From NCBI GenBank assembly GCA_002401525.1, contig NVTH01000104.1, positions 1-11,948 of the forward strand: a DNA stretch of 11,948 nucleotides, in the 5' to 3' direction. The notes under the pieces were generated by a model. That model was not told where the DNA came from, ran no database searches, and was given only the letters and a program-made list of their open reading frames with translations. Origin of the DNA: Moraxellaceae bacterium. Its GTDB lineage: Bacteria > Pseudomonadota > Gammaproteobacteria > Pseudomonadales > UBA3067. Shown here piece after piece: positions 7,201-11,484 of this stretch (positions are counted from its first letter, which is position 1; every line of letters begins with the position of its first letter). Made by a program: the position numbers and the translations under genes.

Positions 7201-7760
7201 AAGAAGGAGCCGTCACCGCCGCAGAAGATGCTGAAAGTGCCCTGGCGCAGATCGATGTCCATTATCGAGATTACTGCATGCTAGCGATTACACGGCAATT
7301 ACTAAGCGAGCAGATCGAAAGCTATCGAGAAAGTAATCAAGGTCCAGTACTTGCGTGTGCCGAAGCTTATTTTCAGCGCATTAGTCTGGGGCGATACAGC
7401 CGCTTAGTGACGCAATACAATGATAAAGACGAACCCGAACTTTACTGTTTAAGAGGCGATAAAGAAGTGCCTATCGATGGGCTTAGCGAAGGCACCCGCG
7501 ATCAATTATTTTTTAGTTTACGCCTAGCCTCAATTGTTCATTACCTGGATCACCACGACCCGGTCCCGCTCATCATGGATGATATCATGATGACATTTGA
7601 CAACGAACGTAGCGTCGTAGCATTTGAAATTTTAGGGGAGATCGCGAAGAAAACTCAGGTGCTTTATTTTACCCATCACTCACATCAAAAGGAGCTTGCG
7701 AAGAACGCGTTGCAAGAAGGGTGTGTCTTGCATGAATTAGAATTACTTGCGGTGCAGTGA
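4263..7760 (+). CDS. yhaN: YhaN-like AAA ATPase (SbcC/Rad50/SMC-type)
   Basis: 1165-residue ATPase with a split ABC-type head and a long coiled-coil middle, the expected partner of the YhaO-like nuclease. N-terminal head: RLLDLRLDRFGPFTDYTLDL and Walker A GPNEAGKS (31-38), then FLYGF and, near residue 125, FFGLDS, as in YhaN proteins. Residues of about 170-1040 are rich in Glu, Lys, Gln and Leu and predict several coiled-coil pairs. C-terminal head: signature LSEGTRDQ (1074-1081), Walker B PLIMDDIMM (D1106, D1107) and H-loop FTHHSH (H1138). No CxxC zinc hook is visible, unlike SbcC or Rad50 but as in YhaN, so the apex would join or fold differently. It is longer than the Bacillus protein (about 960 residues). 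Likely role: ATP-gated control of DNA-end processing; a defence role is possible but not shown. The reading frame is intact throughout. Confidence 0.9.
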   Translation: MRLLDLRLDRFGPFTDYTLDLNGDGVHVIYGPNEAGKSSTLRAITNFLYGFPSRTSDDHLHVQRSLRVGAKVQQADATGSENNALILYRKKGNKGTLLDEFNQVVDDATLTTLLRNLPRDQFITFFGLDSKTLVAGGEDLIKGQGNLGEALFSASMGGQQFQQLLKELEAKQNQLFKSTGSNPKLNVAFKALKSADANHKEHCLKSTAWEKVHRLVEDASIELEAVTSQHKAVYLAKERLHRVARTLPSLSSRTDLVTKLKAIEEVPILRLDSSEARLKASTDIKRCQSAIEQLNDNIQECDNQLAVIIINEMVLAQDVAIDALKNEKALYQKNTDEFQLLQGEITEKENELEALAANLLPAHSSKKPEALILTTVIREGLGLLVAEGIAIETALSNIETKQQDNNFQLAEAEGMLVELPESAAIGDLQLAIKDADRVLITEQDIDQLRQQLRDLEETTTNTACQLGLTPLNENQLLALHIPFTEKITALKSANEKLIEEQERQLKKSENLDAEISKLETQQKEANIGGRLVTENDLTTARQERDDLWLEIKNDWIGQTSSITDQHAKANIYETNTGTADQYADRLRREADQLAEYGLKGIQLEKLKDDRSAQRTKLNKIDSHIESSNNTWKALWPAEVEALGTYGEMIHWESSFRQLQTSITEKTKLNSEIEDKSPRIADCIRSLANVVVHSGEPTDPNKSLAFLVDQANSILARLIQTKEDRQSHETRKKDALKHQTKLSHELSEANQAKEHWLQRWKNQIVVLEIPAESSIAIVRIQLEQFEQLAKLLKEHREIKGTRNTLNDQIIRFEDTVTKLTADCGLMDNNSTESLIKLHKLEEALKTVLENKHRVQTIRANKQRHQSTLKTETETKNTAQENLDSLFKLADCETIEQLELIESQNNNRVDLKKNLTSLEKTLEAESFTIDELYAEIENVNADELPLMIDQTVKELETLEQNKQRAIEDKAKASSEFHALENQEGAVTAAEDAESALAQIDVHYRDYCMLAITRQLLSEQIESYRESNQGPVLACAEAYFQRISLGRYSRLVTQYNDKDEPELYCLRGDKEVPIDGLSEGTRDQLFFSLRLASIVHYLDHHDPVPLIMDDIMMTFDNERSVVAFEILGEIAKKTQVLYFTHHSHQKELAKNALQEGCVLHELELLAVQ

Positions 7761-7837
7761 TGAGTGCATTATGTTCTTATGCCGTGGGATCATTTCCTGC
7801 AACATAAGGGTTTTATTTGAAACCGCGATTTAAAAAA

Positions 7838-7897
7838 GGGCTGTTGGCGCGCAAACTTTGATCAGGGCGCCAAGGATTGCTTACAAAAAATCAGCCC
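7838..7897. repeat. Nested inverted repeats (structured element)
   Basis: A continuous 13-base left side (7838-7850) pairs with two separate right arms. TTGGCGC (7844-7850) pairs perfectly with GCGCCAA (7867-7873) across a 16-base loop. GGGCTG (7838-7843) pairs perfectly with CAGCCC (7892-7897), leaving an 18-base A-rich bulge (7874-7891). This suggests a folded RNA or an old mobile-element or regulatory remnant. With no T-run after it, it is not a standard terminator. Confidence 0.45.
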
Positions 7898-7915
7898 AAG
7901 GAACCGCATTCAGTC

Positions 7916-8047
7916 ATGCCTGATTCGAACTTTGATTTTCTAGCGGAAGCATTGGCTCAGGGCGTTGCTTTGCGTTCTAACATCGCACTCGATGAACAAA
8001 CATTACAGGCCGATCTGCTCTACCACTCAATCGCCAAATCAATTTAG
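7916..8047 (+). CDS. Uncharacterised 43-codon ORF (doubtful)
   Basis: ATG 7916 opens MPDSNFDFLAEALAQGVALR, continuing to LLYHSIAKSI and stop TAG 8045-8047. I do not recognise the protein. Its composition is protein-like (mixed hydrophobic and acidic residues, probably two helices). The ribosome binding signal is poor: AAGGA (7898-7902) is 13 bases away. The frame is open upstream to TGA 7859, so it could be the tail of a decayed gene rather than an independent small protein. It could also be chance. Confidence 0.25.
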   Translation: MPDSNFDFLAEALAQGVALRSNIALDEQTLQADLLYHSIAKSI

Positions 8048-8118
8048 ATTAAACCGTCAGAGACCTGTTTCACGCGCCGCGCATCGAATGTAGGACTAAA
8101 AACAAAAATTTATTCAAA

Positions 8119-8129
8119 CCTCCTGGAGG
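8119..8129 (+). promoter_or_regulatory. Strong ribosome binding site of yajD within a small palindrome
   Basis: GGAGG (8125-8129) lies 4 bases before ATG 8134 and decides the start. It is directly preceded by CCTCC (8119-8123), giving CCTCC-T-GGAGG. A 4-bp stem with a 3-base loop could partly mask the Shine-Dalgarno. Confidence 0.6.
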
Positions 8130-8133
8130 GCAT

Positions 8134-8508
8134 ATGACAAACAACAAACCTGATCCCGCTAAAATGGAGCGTATTCTGGCAGAGCAGCGAGCCTATAATG
8201 CGACTCGCGAAAAGGGCTATCGGGAGCAAGCGCTAAAGCTGTACCCCTGGGTCTGTGGACGCTGCACTCGTGAATTCACCCATAAAAATGTTCGTGAGTT
8301 GACGGTGCATCATAAAGATCATGACCATGACAATAATCCCTCGGATGGCAGTAATTGGGAGCTATTGTGTATTTATTGCCATGACGAAGAGCATACGAAA
8401 TTTGTTAATTTTGTGCGGTATGGCAGTGGCGCTGACGAGGTAGAAGCGCCGGCGACCCACAACCCGTTTGCGGGATTGAAAGAGAAAATGGATAAGGAAA
8501 AGAAATAG
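8134..8508 (+). CDS. yajD: HNH nuclease YajD
   Basis: 124-residue HNH-family protein closely matching E. coli YajD (115 residues) almost end to end: GYREQALKLYPWVCGRCTRE, RELTVHHKDHDHDNNPSDGS, NWELLCIYCHDEEH and the tail NPFAGLKEKM. The HNH (beta-beta-alpha metal) core is visible: zinc ligands C41, C44, C79 and C82; the paired H59-H60 and HDHD segment; N74 of SNWELL; and H87. The predicted activity is metal-dependent DNA cleavage or nicking; the cellular role of YajD is not settled. It is small, soluble and has no signal peptide. The extra N-terminal residues relative to E. coli are supported by the strong SD in front of ATG 8134. It stands alone, convergent with the thioredoxin gene, so it is probably monocistronic. 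Confidence 0.92.
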   Translation: MTNNKPDPAKMERILAEQRAYNATREKGYREQALKLYPWVCGRCTREFTHKNVRELTVHHKDHDHDNNPSDGSNWELLCIYCHDEEHTKFVNFVRYGSGADEVEAPATHNPFAGLKEKMDKEKK

Positions 8509-8546
8509 ATTTATTTTTCAAAGTTGTCTCGCAGGTAAGATAAAGC

Positions 8547-8569
8547 AAAAATCCGCTGGAAATTAGCGG
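8547..8569 (-). terminator. Intrinsic terminator of the ScsD-like gene
   Basis: Read on the minus strand, CCGCT (8565-8569) and AGCGG (8553-8557) form a perfect 5-bp GC-rich stem with a 7-base loop, followed by ATTTTT (down to 8547). It starts 2 bases after the stop of the minus-strand gene. On the plus strand no T-run follows, so it serves mainly the minus-strand transcript. Confidence 0.65.
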
Positions 8570-8571
8570 GG

Positions 8572-9042
8572 TTACATTCCTGCAAGCCACAACCTAATTC
8601 GCATTCCCCATTGGGACGTTACACCGGTGCTAACGTAGCTAATCTCACCTTGCGGGTTAACTATAAAGATACTTGGCGTTACCTTCACACCCCATTGTTG
8701 GCTGTAGTGGCCGCTATCATCGTTGAGCGTTTCGAATTGGTAGCCGTGTTTTGTTTGGTATTGCGAAATCTTGGCGTCGTTTCCCGAGGACAATGCAACG
8801 CTAAGAACGGTGTATTGGTTCGAAGGTGCTTCCATTGCAATAGCATCCACTGCTGGCGAAACGGCCCGGCAGACCGCGCACCAAGTTCCCCAAAAATAAA
8901 TCAATACCGGGCCTTTGCTTTGTGCTTGTTCTAGGTCGAATGCAATGCCTGAAATAAGAGGCGCTTGGATGGCGGGGGCAATGCCTGAGGCCATGTCTCG
9001 CTGTTGGTACAGTGCGATGCCGAAGGCGACGATGAATACCAT
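8572..9042 (-). CDS. scsD: Membrane-anchored thioredoxin-like disulfide oxidoreductase (ScsD/TlpA type)
   Basis: Thioredoxin-fold protein expected to be tethered to the inner membrane with its active site in the periplasm, where it would reduce or shuffle disulfides. Counting from ATG 9042 (156 residues): hydrophobic N-terminus (VFIVAFGIALY), short linker, then GPVLIYFWGTWCAVCRAVSP with the redox pair C55/C58, and the cis-proline loop VKVTPSIFIV (T122-P123). The ending VSTGVTSQWGMRIRLWLAGM is very like Salmonella ScsD. ATG 9042 has no Shine-Dalgarno and leaves a membrane segment of only about 12 residues. The frame is open upstream to TGA 9112-9114, and ATC at 9106-9108, six bases after AGG, would give MSTILTRFKQKTFWFSSLKT before it and a full-length 178-residue protein. 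No ATG, GTG or TTG exists in that extension. No scsB or other scs genes are adjacent. Confidence 0.87.
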   Translation of the reverse strand: MVFIVAFGIALYQQRDMASGIAPAIQAPLISGIAFDLEQAQSKGPVLIYFWGTWCAVCRAVSPAVDAIAMEAPSNQYTVLSVALSSGNDAKISQYQTKHGYQFETLNDDSGHYSQQWGVKVTPSIFIVNPQGEISYVSTGVTSQWGMRIRLWLAGM

Positions 9043-9115
9043 GCCAAAGGTTTTGAGGGATGAGAACCAAAACGTTTTTTGTTTGAAGCGTGTTAAAATT
9101 GTAGAGATAAATCAC

Positions 9116-9164
9116 CTGTTTATTTATAACATTACTTATAAAGTTGTTTTTTGAGATCGTTGAT
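9116..9164. promoter_or_regulatory. AT-rich divergent promoter region
   Basis: A short AT-rich stretch between the minus-strand thioredoxin gene and the plus-strand 56-codon gene. It contains -10-like words on both strands (TATAAA 9137-9142 plus; TATAAG 9135-9140 read minus). No well-spaced -35 box stands out, so individual promoters are not called. Confidence 0.3.
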
Positions 9165-9175
9165 AAGGAACCAAT

Positions 9176-9346
9176 ATGTCGGATTGCATTGTGAAGTTTG
9201 AGTACGAAAAAGAAACTAAAAATAGTGTACGTTATAAGGAGGTGCCTGAGGAGGGCAAGGCGCCGATTATGGGCACTCTATATGTGCAGAAATGGTTCGC
9301 GGGAAATACTAAAAATTTACAAGTCACCCTCGAAAAACAAGATTAG
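9176..9346 (+). CDS. Small conserved-looking protein of unknown function (56 aa)
   Basis: ATG 9176 has a good Shine-Dalgarno (AAGGAA 9165-9170, 5 bases away) and encodes 56 residues: MSDCIVKFEYEKETKNSVRY, then KEVPEEGKAPIMGTLYVQKW, and an ending in LQVTLEKQD; stop TAG 9344-9346. Alternating hydrophobic residues suggest a small beta-sheet fold. The pattern F-x-K-E-T-K-N ... RY-x-E ... GTLYVQK recalls a family of short uncharacterised bacterial proteins as I remember them, but I cannot name it or a function. There is no signal peptide, membrane segment or metal motif. The stop lies 13 bases before the tandem repeats leading into the next gene, so the two are probably co-transcribed. The clean SD and protein-like composition make it a real gene in my judgement. 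Confidence 0.72.
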   Translation: MSDCIVKFEYEKETKNSVRYKEVPEEGKAPIMGTLYVQKWFAGNTKNLQVTLEKQD

Positions 9347-9358
9347 CCGAGCGCGGAC

Positions 9359-9400
9359 GATGAAACGAACTAGATGAAGCGAGCCAGATGAAACGAACTA
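9359..9400 (+). repeat. Three 14-bp tandem repeats holding the tapT start
   Basis: Units at 9359-9372 and 9387-9400 are identical (GATGAAACGAACTA). The middle one (9373-9386) differs at three positions. Each contains an ATG. The first two open five-codon mini-ORFs (MKRTR, MKRAR), each ending in a TGA that overlaps the next ATG as ATGA. The third ATG (9388) starts the DTW-domain gene. The result is a chain of overlapping starts in front of that gene. Confidence 0.8.
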
Positions 9401-10038
9401 GCTGCTTGCGATGCCTTCGACCTAGCTCGGTGTGCTACTGTCATACGCTTCGGCAGATCAATAATGTTTGGCCGGTTTCTATTCTTCAGCATCCTCGTGA
9501 AAGCAAGCATGCCATTGGTACCGCTCGAATAGCGCAGTTGAGCTTAGGGGCTTGTTCTTTGCAGGTAGGAGAGTGTTTTTCTTTGGCAGAGGCTGCCATT
9601 GATCCTTTGCAGTCAGTGCTGATTTATCCCGGGGATGATGCTGATTCATTGGAGTCACTGTCATGCAGTTCGCCGCAGACGTTAATCTTTTTAGACGCAA
9701 GCTGGCGCAAAAGTCATCGCATGCTGATGGAGTCGCCGCAGTTGCAAGCCCTTCCAAAGATTGGCTTGCAGCCGAACAGTAAGTCGCGCTATCGAATTCG
9801 TAAATCAAAATCCGCGCAATCATTGTCAACGCTTGAAGCTATTGTTCTAGCGCTCTCATGCTTAGAGCAGGATGAGGAAAAATATTCGCCTCTACTGGAA
9901 AGTATGGATTGGATGATAGAAAAGCAAATTGAGTGGATGGGTGAGGCGGTGTTTAAGAAAAACTATGGATTTGATGACGATGCAGGTATTGACGCAGATG
10001 CCTGCACCGATAAAGCAGAACAAAAAAAACACCCTTAG
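9388..10038 (+). CDS. tapT: DTW-domain tRNA-uridine aminocarboxypropyltransferase (TapT/YfiP-like)
   Basis: 216-residue DTW-domain enzyme, expected to transfer the 3-amino-3-carboxypropyl group of S-adenosylmethionine to uridine 47 of tRNA (acp3U47), as E. coli TapT does. Visible motifs: an N-terminal zinc-type cluster C6-x2-C9-x6-C16-x-C18; LQHPRESKHAIGTARIA (33-49); LDASWRKSHRML (102-113), where the DTW motif reads D103-A-S-W106; RYRIRKSKSAQSLSTLEAI (134-152); and MDWMIEKQIEWMGE ... KNYG (173-194), where the conserved domain ends. The last 22 residues are an acidic tail (DDDAGIDADACTDKAEQKK) cut by TAG 10036 just after an A8 run; removing one A would extend it. ATG 9388 is the only start in frame near CLRC. 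Its Shine-Dalgarno is weak, so it probably depends on reinitiation from the mini-ORFs. It follows the 56-residue gene and converges on alaA. Confidence 0.88.
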   Translation: MKRTSCLRCLRPSSVCYCHTLRQINNVWPVSILQHPRESKHAIGTARIAQLSLGACSLQVGECFSLAEAAIDPLQSVLIYPGDDADSLESLSCSSPQTLIFLDASWRKSHRMLMESPQLQALPKIGLQPNSKSRYRIRKSKSAQSLSTLEAIVLALSCLEQDEEKYSPLLESMDWMIEKQIEWMGEAVFKKNYGFDDDAGIDADACTDKAEQKKHP

Positions 10039-10039
10039 T

Positions 10040-10075
10040 CACGATGCCAGCCACGATGCTAATCGCGATGATTCT
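10040..10075 (+). repeat. Degenerate 12-bp tandem repeat after tapT
   Basis: Three units share a C-x-CGATG core: CACGATGCCAGC, CACGATGCTAAT and CGCGATGATTCT. In the +1 frame relative to tapT they read SHDASHDANRDDSE and then stop, similar in composition to the acidic end of TapT. They therefore look like a coding tail left outside the reading frame. Confidence 0.5.
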
Positions 10076-10111
10076 GAATAAGGGCTATTTTTCCACACCG
10101 GAACGAGTGTT

Positions 10112-11338
10112 TTAGGCTAGGGCATTTTTTCGATAGCGCTCTAAGAATGCAGCGATACGATTGAGCGCTTCTTCCAGCTCTTCTAGGTTAGGTAAAAACA
10201 CTACTCGGAAATGATCCGGGGTGGGCCAATTGAAACCTGTGCCTTGCACTACCAGTACTTTTTCTTCTTCCAGCAATTGCAAAATAAAGTCTTCATCGTT
10301 CTCAATGGGGTAGACCTTGGGGTCTAACTTGGGGAATAAGTAAAGTGCGGCTTTAGGTTTTACGCAGCTTACGCCGGGAATATCGTTGAGCATTTTAATG
10401 GCCAAATCCCGTTGTTTGTGCAGCCGGCCGCTGGGCAGTATCAAGTCTTTGATGGACTGATAGCCTCCGAGCGCGGTTTGGATGGCGTGTTGGGCAGGCA
10501 CGTTGGAGCATAGGCGCATCGAGGCGAGCATATCGAGCCCTTGGACGTAATCTTTAGCGTTGTTTTTTGCGCCACTTACCAGCAGCCAGCCGGAGCGGAA
10601 GCCAGCGATGCGGTAGGCTTTGGACAGCCCATTGAAGGTGACGCATAGAATGTCTTCACAAAGTGAGGCCATCGGGGTGTGGGTCACCTCATCGTATAAG
10701 ACTTTGTCATAGATTTCGTCTGCGAAGATAATCAGTTGGTGTTCGCGGGCAAGTTCAACGATCGCGCGCAAAATTTCTTCCGGATAGACTGCTCCGGTGG
10801 GGTTGTTGGGGTTGATCACCACTATGCCTCGAGTACGCGGGGTTATTTTGCTGCGCATGTCTTCAAGGTCAGGGTACCATTCAGAGGATTCGTCGCAGTG
10901 ATAATGGACGGGTGTGCCTCCCGCTAGGCTGGTGGCGGCGGTCCAGAGTGGGTAGTCCGGAGAAGGAATTAAAAGTTCGTCGCCATTTTCAAGAAGCGCT
11001 TGGGTGGCCATCACAATGAGTTCAGACGCCCCGTTGCCCAAATAAATGTCTTCGATCGCGATGTTGGCGACATTGCGAGTTTGGTAGTGTTGCATGACCG
11101 CTTTGCGAGCGGAGAAAATGCCTTTCGAGTCGCTATACCCCACCGCTTGGGGCAAGGTTCGAATGACGTCTTGGAGGATTTCATCTGGAGCGTCGAAGCC
11201 GAAGGGTGCAGGATTGCCGATATTGAGCTTGATGATACGATGGCCTTCTTCTTCGAGGATGCGCGCTTGATTGAGGACCGGGCCGCGAATGTCGTAACAA
11301 ACGCCATGCAATTTGGAAGATTTTTTAATTAACTTCAT
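10112..11338 (-). CDS. alaA: Alanine transaminase AlaA (pyridoxal-phosphate, class I/II)
   Basis: 408-residue cytoplasmic aminotransferase that makes L-alanine from pyruvate and glutamate. It matches E. coli AlaA (405 residues) across its length, from KKSSKLHGVCYDIRGPVLNQ to WPTPDHFRVVFLPNLEELEE. PLP-site residues are visible: GNGASE (101-106); NPNNPTG (176-182, N179); FADEIYDK (D207, Y210); the Schiff-base lysine K240 in FNGLSKAYR; R248 in GFRSGW; and R378, the substrate-carboxylate arginine. ATG 11338 is preceded by AGGA (11346-11349 on the plus strand) at 7 bases. The stop lies 73 bases from the convergent tapT stop. It diverges from the glycosylase gene. The shared 146-base gap holds a -10-like TAAAAT for the minus strand but no clear -35. 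Intact, with nothing unusual. Confidence 0.96.
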   Translation of the reverse strand: MKLIKKSSKLHGVCYDIRGPVLNQARILEEEGHRIIKLNIGNPAPFGFDAPDEILQDVIRTLPQAVGYSDSKGIFSARKAVMQHYQTRNVANIAIEDIYLGNGASELIVMATQALLENGDELLIPSPDYPLWTAATSLAGGTPVHYHCDESSEWYPDLEDMRSKITPRTRGIVVINPNNPTGAVYPEEILRAIVELAREHQLIIFADEIYDKVLYDEVTHTPMASLCEDILCVTFNGLSKAYRIAGFRSGWLLVSGAKNNAKDYVQGLDMLASMRLCSNVPAQHAIQTALGGYQSIKDLILPSGRLHKQRDLAIKMLNDIPGVSCVKPKAALYLFPKLDPKVYPIENDEDFILQLLEEEKVLVVQGTGFNWPTPDHFRVVFLPNLEELEEALNRIAAFLERYRKNALA

Positions 11339-11484
11339 TTAGATTTCCTGTGGGGCGGTTCAAGCGATTTAGTGGCGCAAAGGGTATGAATTCAAGCGGC
11401 CTTTGAGACTATTTTACCTAATTTTGTCATTGTTGGACGGATAATTTTGTGGCATTTTTCAAGGTCCAATGAGAGAGGGAAGTG

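Larger units (their letters stand above)
7761..8117. other. Gap between yhaN and yajD
   Basis: About 357 bases without a confident gene. It holds an AT-rich inverted repeat (TTATGTT 7769-7775 with AACATAA 7801-7807), the nested inverted repeats at 7838-7897, and the short ORF at 7916-8047, described separately. No intrinsic terminator with a T-run follows yhaN, and I found no convincing promoter for yajD. Confidence 0.5.

Noticed and set aside
4263..7760. Assignment of the large ATPase as SbcC proper
   Set aside because: No zinc-hook CxxC, an N-terminus of YhaN type, and a YhaO-type partner nuclease favour YhaN over SbcC.
8801..9115. Minus-strand 104-codon ORF starting at GTG 9115
   Set aside because: It overlaps the ScsD-like gene in another frame. 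The product (LRHRTVPTARHGLRHCPRHP) is low-complexity and Arg/His-rich, as expected of an out-of-frame shadow.
10095..10113. ACAC ... GTGT hairpin followed by TTTT between tapT and alaA
   Set aside because: Only a 4-bp AT/GC-mixed stem with a short T-run; too weak to call a terminator for either gene.
11000..11332. 110-codon plus-strand ORF antisense to alaA
   Set aside because: It is wholly opposite a conserved gene, lacks an SD, and is a codon-structure shadow.
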